Shown: positions 57,563 to 64,000 of the stretch, piece by piece
How the letters are laid out: each line of letters starts with the position of its first letter
Numbering within the stretch: the first letter of the stretch is position 1
From: Shimia ponticola
GTDB lineage: Bacteria > Pseudomonadota > Alphaproteobacteria > Rhodobacterales > Rhodobacteraceae
Length of the DNA stretch: 64,000 nt
Direction of reading: 5' to 3'
NCBI RefSeq assembly: GCF_007995215.1
Contig: NZ_VCDK01000001.1
Location: 124,001 to 188,000, forward strand
Position numbers and translations under genes: made by a program
Notes under the pieces: generated by a model
Seen by the model: only the letters and a program-made list of their open reading frames with translations
Databases searched by the model: none
What the model was told of the DNA's origin: nothing

Positions 57563-59320
57563 TCAGGTCTGTGCAGGCGCGGCATCCTCGACACGCATTT
57601 GTACCCGTTGCCGCCCACCCCATGAATTTACTTCAAGGCGTCCGGCAATATGAAAATGGCTGCCTTGGCCGTCGGTCAATGCCTGTCCAAGATCGCTCTC
57701 AAAGGCACCGAAGGCGATGGCGTCCAAGGTTGTTCCGGCATCATCGCGCAGAGTGAGTTTCAGGTGGCTTTCACCTACGCGTTTCGCAAACCCGATGCGG
57801 ATGGAAGGCAGTACGAAGCGTGGTGCCGGGGCGCTTGCCCCAAATGGACCAACGGTATCAAGCTGCTCCAACAGGCTGACGGTTGCGGCCCCCGGCATAA
57901 CCGCAGCGTCGCAGCGCAAATCCACAGGTCCACGGGCATCGGCCCCTTGCTTTGCCAAAAGCTCGGACAGGCGCTGCATGGCCGGTTCAAGTTGGGCACG
58001 CGTGACGGTCAAGCCAGCAGCCATCTTGTGACCACCGCCTTTTTCAATCAGCCCGTCCATGGCGAGCCTTTGGATCGCCGCACCCAGATCAACGCCACTG
58101 ACGGATCTGCCAGAGCCTTTGCCGATATCGTCCTCAAAACCGATCACGATCGACGGACGATTTGCCTTTTCCTTGAGCCGTGAGGCCACGATCCCCACCA
58201 CGCCGGGATGCCAGCCGTCTCCTGAGGCCCAGACCAAGGGAGCGTCAAAACCGCGATCTTCGGCTTGTTCAATCGCTGCCGCACGAACGGCGGCCTCGAC
58301 CTCGCGGCGTTCACTGTTGAGCGTTTCCAGCCGTTCCGCGAGAGCGGCGGCTTCGTGCGGGTCTTCGGTCGACAAAAGACGCGCGCCCAGATCGGCCTGT
58401 CCAATCCGCCCTCCCGCATTGATCCGCGGGCCAAGCACGAACCCAAGGTGGTAGGGTGTTGGTGCGGTATCAAGGCGCGCTGTATCGGACAGAACGCGCA
58501 GCCCCAGACGTTTGCGCTGGGCCATGACTTTGAGGCCTTGGCGGACAAAGGCACGGTTGATGCCTATAAGGGGGGCGACATCAGCCACCGTCGCCAACCC
58601 GACGAGATCGAGCATCGACATAAGGTCAGGACCTTTGGTGCCGTTCTCCCGCAACTGGCGACCGCATTCGACCAGCATCAGAAAGACAACCGCTGCCGCA
58701 CAGAGATGAGCCAATTCGCCCGATTCATCCTGCCGGTTGGGGTTCACGACGGCATGTGCATCGGGCAGGGTCTCGCCGCCTAGGTGGTGATCCAGAATGA
58801 TCACGTCCGCCCCTTTGGCGGCAGCAATGGCGTCATGGGATAACGTTCCACAGTCCACGCAGACGATCAGGTCGTGGTCGCGTGCCAAGGCCGACATGGC
58901 AGGCGCATTGGGGCCGTAGCCTTCGTCAATGCGGTCTGGGACATAAAGCGTTGCGGGCAGACCCATCTGCCGGAGCCACGTGATCAGCAGGGCAGCAGAC
59001 GTTGCGCCATCAACATCATAATCAGCAAAGACGGCGATCTTCTCGCGCTTGCTCACGGCGGACAGGAACCGTTCGGCGGCGCGCTTCATGTCTTTGAGGT
59101 TACGCGGGTCTGGCAACAAATCCCGGAGCGACGGGGCAAGGAACTGTTCGACTTGCTCCGCCTCGACCCCGAGGCGGGCAAGAATGGCACAGACTGCAGG
59201 CGGATGCCCCGTCATCTGCGCAAGGTGCTGTGCCTGCCGGTCATGCGCCACGCTGGGTCCGACCCAGCGTTTGCCGGTCAAAGAGGATTCGACATTCAAA
59301 AAGGCAGGCACGGCAAGCAT
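57563..59320 (-). CDS. recJ: single-stranded-DNA-specific exonuclease RecJ
   Basis: The protein has 585 residues. The DHH phosphoesterase motifs are DYDVDGATSAALL and ILDHH, with GPRINAGGRIG and the C-terminal DHHA1 motif GGGHKMAAGLT. RecJ degrades single-stranded DNA 5' to 3' in recombination and mismatch repair. It is the last gene of the conserved order hom-glpX-recJ in Rhodobacteraceae, all on the minus strand with short gaps. Confidence 0.96.
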   Translation of the reverse strand: MLAVPAFLNVESSLTGKRWVGPSVAHDRQAQHLAQMTGHPPAVCAILARLGVEAEQVEQFLAPSLRDLLPDPRNLKDMKRAAERFLSAVSKREKIAVFADYDVDGATSAALLITWLRQMGLPATLYVPDRIDEGYGPNAPAMSALARDHDLIVCVDCGTLSHDAIAAAKGADVIILDHHLGGETLPDAHAVVNPNRQDESGELAHLCAAAVVFLMLVECGRQLRENGTKGPDLMSMLDLVGLATVADVAPLIGINRAFVRQGLKVMAQRKRLGLRVLSDTARLDTAPTPYHLGFVLGPRINAGGRIGQADLGARLLSTEDPHEAAALAERLETLNSERREVEAAVRAAAIEQAEDRGFDAPLVWASGDGWHPGVVGIVASRLKEKANRPSIVIGFEDDIGKGSGRSVSGVDLGAAIQRLAMDGLIEKGGGHKMAAGLTVTRAQLEPAMQRLSELLAKQGADARGPVDLRCDAAVMPGAATVSLLEQLDTVGPFGASAPAPRFVLPSIRIGFAKRVGESHLKLTLRDDAGTTLDAIAFGAFESDLGQALTDGQGSHFHIAGRLEVNSWGGRQRVQMRVEDAAPAQT

Positions 59321-59388
59321 CGGTGCATCATATCTGGTAGGAGTTGTGAGAGACCCTACCAGATACGGGACACCTGCGGCAACGCCGA

Positions 59389-60351
59389 TCAGACGGGGTT
59401 GCGGTAGATCATGCGCCGGATTGAACCGGTTTTGGAGCGCATCAGGATCGTTTCGACCGTGACGTGGCCAACCTCGCGTTTGATGCCGGGCATCAGCGAG
59501 CCATCGGTCACGCCGCTGGCTGCAAAGATCACATCCGATTGCACCAGCTCGTCGCGATCATAGATGCGGTCAAAGTCGGTGATGCCAGCGCGCGTAGCGC
59601 GGGCCTTTTCGTCATCATTCCGGAAAATGAGGCGACCAAAGAACTGACCACCCATGCATTTCAGCGCCGCAGCGCCCAGCACACCTTCGGGCGCGCCGCC
59701 GATGCCCATATACATGTCGATGCCCGTCAGGTCAGGTTCGGCGCAGTGCATGACGCCGGCGACGTCTCCGTCAGTGATCAGCCGAATGGCGGCGCCTGTG
59801 CCTCGGACTTCTTCAATCATCTCGGCATGGCGGTCGCGATCGAGGATACAGCAAGTGATATCTTCCGTTGAACATGCCTTGGCGCGGGCCAGCCGGCGGA
59901 CCCGCTCGGCAGGCGTCATGTCCAATGTCACTGTACCCGGCTTGAAACCCGGGCCGATTGCCAGTTTTTCCATGTAGGTGTCAGGCGCATGCAGCATCGA
60001 GCCGCGCGGGCCCATCGCGATGACGGTCAGCGCGTTTGGCATGTCATTGGCCGTCAGCGTGGTGCCTTCCAGCGGATCGAGTGCGATGTCCACGCCCGGA
60101 CCTTTGCCGGTGCCGACCTCTTCGCCGATATAGAGCATCGGGGCTTCGTCGCGTTCGCCTTCGCCGATCACGACCACACCCGAGATGTCGAGTTTGTTCA
60201 GCTGTTCGCGCATGCCTGCGACGGCCGCAGCATCAGCGGCCTTTTCATCACCACGTCCGATAAAGTCCGCCGATGCAATCGCGGCGGCCTCGGAAACGCG
60301 GGCCAGACCGAGCGACAGCATGCGATCATGAAATTCGGGAATCTCGGCCAT
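59389..60351 (-). CDS. glpX: class II fructose-1,6-bisphosphatase
   Basis: The protein has 320 residues. The GlpX signature DPLEGTTL and the metal/phosphate motifs VVIGEGERDEAPMLYIGEEVG and GGAPEGVLGAAALKCMGGQF are all intact. It hydrolyses fructose 1,6-bisphosphate in gluconeogenesis and the Calvin cycle in organisms that have it. It lies between hom and recJ with short gaps (79 and 68 bases). Confidence 0.96.
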   Translation of the reverse strand: MAEIPEFHDRMLSLGLARVSEAAAIASADFIGRGDEKAADAAAVAGMREQLNKLDISGVVVIGEGERDEAPMLYIGEEVGTGKGPGVDIALDPLEGTTLTANDMPNALTVIAMGPRGSMLHAPDTYMEKLAIGPGFKPGTVTLDMTPAERVRRLARAKACSTEDITCCILDRDRHAEMIEEVRGTGAAIRLITDGDVAGVMHCAEPDLTGIDMYMGIGGAPEGVLGAAALKCMGGQFFGRLIFRNDDEKARATRAGITDFDRIYDRDELVQSDVIFAASGVTDGSLMPGIKREVGHVTVETILMRSKTGSIRRMIYRNPV

Positions 60352-60430
60352 GGAAAAGGTCCTTCTTGACTAGGCGGAATAGCGTTGCCGTTCGTTGGCA
60401 CGCGTCGCAAGTCGGTGCAAGTTGTTTGCG

Positions 60431-61717
60431 CTAGACCTGTTCGATCCGAAGTGTCACGGGCGGTTCAGCGATGACATCGATGGCATCAAACGCTTTGCGC
60501 GCGGCATCAATCGCGGCGCGCGTCGTCTTGTGCGTGACGATGAGGACCGGTGCCGTATCATCCTGATGGCCGTACTGGCGCATCCTGTCGATTGAAATCC
60601 CGGCCTCTCCCAGAACAGTTGCGACCTTGGCCATTGCGCCCGGTTTATCCAACAATTGCATGCGCAGATAATAGGGCGCAGGCGTCACAGCCTTGGCCGG
60701 GGTTGCTTGCGTCAGGCGTGTAGCCGGTTGGCCAAAGGTCGCCACGCGGATGCCGCGCGCGATGTCCAGAATATCGGACATCACGGCACTTGCCGTCGGG
60801 CCTTCGCCCGCTCCGGCACCGCGCAACACGATCTGGCCAACGTGGTCGCCTTCGAGCACGACCATGTTGGTGCCGCCGTCGAGTTGGCCCAAGGGCGAGG
60901 TGTCAGGCACGAGGCAAGGGGACATGCGCTGTTCAAGGCCACGGCCGGTCAACTGGGCAACGCCCAAGAGCTTGATCTTGTAGCCCATGTCGGCGGCTTG
61001 GCGGATGTCTTCGATGGTGATCCGGTCGATGCCTTCGAGCTCCATCGCGTCAAAGGCGACCTGTGTTCCGAAGGCAATCGAAGCAAGGATGGCGAGCTTG
61101 TGGCCCGCGTCGATGCCGCCCACATCCAGTGTCGGGTCCGCTTCGAGATATCCCAGCGCATCGGCCTCGGCGAAGACCTCGTCATAAGGTAGGCCCGCGC
61201 TTTCCATGCGGGTCAGGATGTAGTTGCAGGTCCCGTTCATCACGCCCATGACGCGGGTGATTTCATTGCCTGCCAACCCTTCGGTCAACGCCTTGATGAC
61301 CGGAATACCGCCTGCCACGGCGGCTTCATATCGAAGCACGCGCCCTGCCTCTTCGGCAGCAAGTGCCAAGGCCTGACCGTGGATGGCCAGCATGGCTTTG
61401 TTTGCTGTCACAACGTCTTTGCCTGCGGCCAGCGCCGCCTCTGTTGCGGCTTTTGCCGGGCCGTCGGAGCCGCCCATCAATTCCACGAAAACGTCTACGT
61501 CATCACGGGTCGCCATGGTGACAGGGTCGTCTTCCCAGTCATAGTTTTGCAGTGACACGCCGCGATCCTTGTCGCGGGAGCGGGCCGACACGGCGACGAT
61601 CTGCACGTCGCGCCCTGTGCGCGCCGAGATCAGAGCGGCGTTTTGGCGGACCATCTTGATCACGCCGACACCAACGGTGCCGAGGCCAGCGATTGCAAGT
61701 CGCAAAGGGGTAGTCAT
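60431..61717 (-). CDS. hom: homoserine dehydrogenase
   Basis: The protein has 428 residues. An N-terminal NAD(P) domain with AGLGTVGVGV, the catalytic domain with GVMNGTCNYILTRM and a C-terminal ACT domain (YYLRMQLLDKPGAMAKVATVL) are present, the usual full-length form regulated by threonine. It reduces aspartate semialdehyde to homoserine for methionine and threonine. The start at 61717 follows the family N-terminus. It heads the hom-glpX-recJ block. Confidence 0.96.
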   Translation of the reverse strand: MTTPLRLAIAGLGTVGVGVIKMVRQNAALISARTGRDVQIVAVSARSRDKDRGVSLQNYDWEDDPVTMATRDDVDVFVELMGGSDGPAKAATEAALAAGKDVVTANKAMLAIHGQALALAAEEAGRVLRYEAAVAGGIPVIKALTEGLAGNEITRVMGVMNGTCNYILTRMESAGLPYDEVFAEADALGYLEADPTLDVGGIDAGHKLAILASIAFGTQVAFDAMELEGIDRITIEDIRQAADMGYKIKLLGVAQLTGRGLEQRMSPCLVPDTSPLGQLDGGTNMVVLEGDHVGQIVLRGAGAGEGPTASAVMSDILDIARGIRVATFGQPATRLTQATPAKAVTPAPYYLRMQLLDKPGAMAKVATVLGEAGISIDRMRQYGHQDDTAPVLIVTHKTTRAAIDAARKAFDAIDVIAEPPVTLRIEQV

Positions 61718-61794
61718 GGGCAACGCTCCGATCTTGTGCGCGTCTTCTTTAGGTTGGGTAGGGGGGCAGTGCAATCCGAACGCGGCTGGTTCTG

Positions 61795-62070
61795 TCAGGG
61801 CCGCGTGCGGTTGTCGCGGATGCGCGCGCGTAAATCCGGGCTTAGGACCGATCTGCGCCGCAAGACGTCCGCACGACGCGACAGGGCAGCCGCGCGCGTC
61901 GCAAGCGGGTCGGTGACGACTTGGTCAGCCGGTTGCGTCGTGTTGTCCATGTCGTCGAGTTCGATGAACGGGACGTAATCGGCGTCTGCGACTTCTGGGC
62001 TGATCGTGCCGTCAAGCGCGGGAAACTGCGTACACCCCGCACAGAGCAAGATCAGAACAAAGCGTTGCAT
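61795..62070 (-). CDS. putative small lipoprotein
   Basis: The protein has 91 residues. It begins MQRFVLILLCAGCTQFPALD, a short lipoprotein signal with an LCAGC lipobox, followed by an acidic stretch (EVADADYVPFIELDDMD) and an Arg-rich helical C-terminus. No known family is recognised. It lies upstream of hom on the same strand and is divergent from the TetR gene. Confidence 0.7.
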   Translation of the reverse strand: MQRFVLILLCAGCTQFPALDGTISPEVADADYVPFIELDDMDNTTQPADQVVTDPLATRAAALSRRADVLRRRSVLSPDLRARIRDNRTRP

Positions 62071-62166
62071 GGCACATCCTCTTTCGCGCTCAACCTAGGC
62101 CGGGGGGCTTGCGTCATGCAACCAAAGCCGCTTTTTTGAACGGGTGTTCAGATAAATCGGCGGATT

Positions 62167-62766
62167 ATGGCGCGCAAGACCGGTTCACATTCCGACATCA
62201 CAGGCCCCAAGGTGCAGGACGCTGCGCTGCGATTGTTCGCCCGGGACGGGTTTGCTGCGGTGTCGATGCGCCAGATCGCCAGCGAAGTCGGCGTGCAGGC
62301 GGGCGCTCTCTATAACTACACGCCCGACAAACAGACGCTTTTGTTCAGTCTGCTTAAGGGGCATATGGACGAGCTGTTGTCCCAGAGCCCAGACGCCATT
62401 CCCAGCCATCTATCAGCCGATCAGGCGTTGGCGGCGTTTGTCGAATTCCACATCACCTATCACATTGACCGGTCCGATCTTGTCTTCATTTCCTACATGG
62501 AACTGAGATCGCTTGAGCCCGCAAATTTCGCCCGCATCGAGGCCGCACGGCGGGCCTATGAGGACCAGCTTGAAGCGATATTGCGCCGCGGGCAGGCGGA
62601 CGGGGTGTTTCGGATCGAAGATAGCAAGCTGGCCACGCTTGCTCTGATTGCCATGCTGACGGGTGTCACCAACTGGTTCCGGCGGGGCGGGCGGCTTCAG
62701 ATCGACGACGTGACGCGCCACTACGTTCAGATGGCTTTGCGGATCGTCGGAGCCGATAAGCAATAG
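62167..62766 (+). CDS. TetR family transcriptional regulator
   Basis: The protein has 199 residues. The N-terminal helix-turn-helix reads FAAVSMRQIASEVGVQAGALYNYTPDKQ. The ligand domain (about 75-195) ends MALRIVGADKQ. TetR proteins are usually repressors of nearby genes, here probably the beta-hydroxyacid dehydrogenase that follows about 90 bases downstream on the same strand. The N-terminal segment with Lys/Gly (MARKTGSHSDITGPKV) is an extra tail. Confidence 0.9.
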   Translation: MARKTGSHSDITGPKVQDAALRLFARDGFAAVSMRQIASEVGVQAGALYNYTPDKQTLLFSLLKGHMDELLSQSPDAIPSHLSADQALAAFVEFHITYHIDRSDLVFISYMELRSLEPANFARIEAARRAYEDQLEAILRRGQADGVFRIEDSKLATLALIAMLTGVTNWFRRGGRLQIDDVTRHYVQMALRIVGADKQ

Positions 62767-62855
62767 CGGCAAAAGCTTTGCAGGTATGTCGCGGATAGGG
62801 TGGACGTGCCGCTGAAGCGCCAGGGATGGTTCTCTGAAAGCGCGAAGGGGACAAC

Positions 62856-63800
62856 ATGCACATTGGTTTCATTGGATTGGGAAATGTCGGCGGGAAACTT
62901 AGCGGTTCGTTGATCCGCAACGGGCATGACGTGAGCGTACATGATCTGAATGATGAACTGGTCGCTCAGTTCGTGGCCATGGGGGCCAAGGCCGCGCAAT
63001 CGCCAGCGCAATTGATGCGGGACTGCGATGCGGTGATCACCTGTTTGCCCAGTCCGGCGGCGTCGGATGCGGTGATGCAAGAGATGCTGCCGCAGGTTGG
63101 TCCGGGGAAAATCTGGATGGAAATGTCGACCACGGACGCCGAAGAGGTCGCGCGGCTGGGCGCTTTGGTCATCGAAGCAGGCGGCGCGGCTGTCGATTGC
63201 CCGGTTTCAGGAGGGTGTCACCGCGCAGCGACGGGCAACATCAGTATTTTTGCAGGATGCGACCGCGAAACCTTTGAACGTATTCTGCCGCTTTTGACAT
63301 CCATGGGGCGTCGGGTGCTGCACACGGGCGACCTTGGTTCGGCCTCCGTTCTCAAAGTCATCACCAACTATCTTGCAACCGTGAACCTTGTCAGTTGCGC
63401 CGAGGCGCTGACTGTCGCCAAAGCAGCGGGGATGGATTTGTCGACCGCCTATGAGGCGATTGCGATTTCGTCCGGCACGTCGTTCGTTCATGAAACCGAA
63501 AGTCAGGTGATCCTCAACGGATCGCGTGACATCAGCTTCACCATGGATCTTGTGGCCAAGGACATTGGCCTGTTCCAAGCCGTGGCAGACAGGGCAGGGG
63601 TGCCCGTTGAGCTCAATCCGGAACTGATCCGCATCTTCAACGAGGGGATTGCGCGGTTTGGGCCTCGGGAATTGTCGCCAAACATCATCAAGCGCTTGGA
63701 AGAGGCGACCGGTCTTGATATCCGCGCGCCGGGCTTTCCGCCGGAAATGACGGATACCGAGCCCGAAGAACCTGGATATGAAGTGATACCCAACAGATGA
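62856..63800 (+). CDS. beta-hydroxyacid dehydrogenase (3-hydroxyisobutyrate dehydrogenase family)
   Basis: The protein has 314 residues. NAD-binding motif GFIGLGNVGGKL (residues 4-15), DCPVSGGCHRAATGN (substrate site) and the catalytic Lys in SVLKVITNYLATVNLVSCAEAL define the family. The C-terminus is longer than usual, with an acidic tail (MTDTEPEEPGYEVIPNR). The substrate could be 3-hydroxyisobutyrate or another short hydroxyacid. The stop overlaps the next start by ATGA. Confidence 0.88.
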   Translation: MHIGFIGLGNVGGKLSGSLIRNGHDVSVHDLNDELVAQFVAMGAKAAQSPAQLMRDCDAVITCLPSPAASDAVMQEMLPQVGPGKIWMEMSTTDAEEVARLGALVIEAGGAAVDCPVSGGCHRAATGNISIFAGCDRETFERILPLLTSMGRRVLHTGDLGSASVLKVITNYLATVNLVSCAEALTVAKAAGMDLSTAYEAIAISSGTSFVHETESQVILNGSRDISFTMDLVAKDIGLFQAVADRAGVPVELNPELIRIFNEGIARFGPRELSPNIIKRLEEATGLDIRAPGFPPEMTDTEPEEPGYEVIPNR

Positions 63801-64000
63801 CAGACCCAATCCTTGCCCAACTGCACCCTTCTCCTGGACGGCGCGTATTTGCGGCAAGTGTGCTGGGTCTTTTGGGCATTTTGCTGGTCTGGATGGCAGT
63901 GTCTACGCCGGCTGATCTTGGGTTGCGGCTCTTCCTCGGCCTGGCAGGGTTCGGCGCGCTTTATGTGGCGCAGTGGCTGTGGCGTGCGACGTCCCGCGGG
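63797..64000 (+). CDS. putative membrane protein, 5' part (3' end outside window)
   Basis: The frame starts ATG at 63797, overlapping the stop of the dehydrogenase gene by ATGA, and is open to the window edge (68 codons). It shows a short charged start (MTDPILAQLHPSPGRR) and two likely membrane segments, FAASVLGLLGILLVWMAV and LFLGLAGFGALYVAQW. The coupling suggests an operon with the dehydrogenase. No family is recognised from this part. Confidence 0.65.
   Translation, partial: MTDPILAQLHPSPGRRVFAASVLGLLGILLVWMAVSTPADLGLRLFLGLAGFGALYVAQWLWRATSRG

Noticed and set aside
1-64000. Mobile elements, prophage or CRISPR array
   Set aside because: No integrase, transposase, phage structural gene, regularly spaced direct repeat or cas-like gene was found on either strand.

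Overview
The window looks like a chromosomal segment of a marine alphaproteobacterium of the Rhodobacteraceae (Roseobacter group). The basis is inference from gene content and style: high GC, BKACE and carnitine catabolism genes, a form II CoxL-type hydroxylase subunit, an MttB-family methyltransferase, the hom-glpX-recJ block, the pcm-tolC-PopZ-like block, and short intergenic palindromic repeats ending in an AAAGATGAAG-like tail that are typical of this family. No phage, insertion sequence, integrase, plasmid gene or CRISPR array was seen. Genes are tightly packed, and no stretch over 300 bases lacks a gene or RNA.

Layout. 0-2.1 kb: end of an aromatic-ring catabolic operon (flavin monooxygenase, intradiol dioxygenase, BKACE enzyme). 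2.3-5.9 kb: tRNA-Cys, a Pcm-like methyltransferase, a TolC-like channel and a PopZ-like polar scaffold candidate. 5.8-12.8 kb: cobQ, a YdjM-like membrane protein, efp, ygfZ, a glycosyltransferase, a phosphatase and a class V aminotransferase. 13-20 kb: valS, a DUF2235 hydrolase and a molybdenum hydroxylase large subunit. 20-25 kb: an HD protein, an NTF2-like protein, DoxX, and an ECF sigma/anti-sigma pair between a fasciclin gene and a DUF4394 gene; these two flanking genes share a near-identical candidate promoter. 24.4-29.3 kb: thioesterase, metF with a divergent MetR-like regulator, suhB, rhomboid protease, TPR protein, tRNA-Leu.

29.4-34.5 kb is the most unusual part. It has a small lipoprotein, a glycine-rich TbpB-like lipoprotein followed by a Slam-type outer-membrane translocon, a NarL-type regulator, and a 588-residue protein joining a LuxR helix-turn-helix to an alpha/beta-hydrolase fold that lacks the nucleophile serine and the catalytic histidine. 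Versions of a 16-bp palindrome (TCCCCTGATCAGGGGA) lie upstream of every transcription unit there.

34.5-48.7 kb: lytic transglycosylase, metG, transporter, YceI protein, orphan ImuA-like protein, then an L-carnitine catabolic cluster (dehydrocarnitine cleavage enzyme, fused carnitine dehydrogenase/thioesterase, SDR) with an XRE regulator, a desaturase, a DMT transporter, a NUDIX hydrolase and a DUF983 protein. 48.8-50.9 kb: an EF-hand protein, ECF sigma factor, membrane partner and periplasmic metal-sensor-like protein. 50.9-57.4 kb: two diguanylate cyclases, one PleD-like with a degenerate receiver and one HNOBA-GGDEF paired with an H-NOX-like protein lacking the heme ligand; also an MttB-family methyltransferase and tRNA-Glu. 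57.5-64 kb: recJ, glpX, hom, a lipoprotein, a TetR regulator, a beta-hydroxyacid dehydrogenase and the start of a membrane protein cut by the window edge.

Themes: breakdown of methylated-amine and aromatic carbon (carnitine to glycine betaine, MttB family, metF), envelope stress sensing (two ECF systems), and c-di-GMP and other ligand-type signalling through domains that seem to have lost catalysis or cofactor binding. All functions are inferred from sequence reading; no database search was run.
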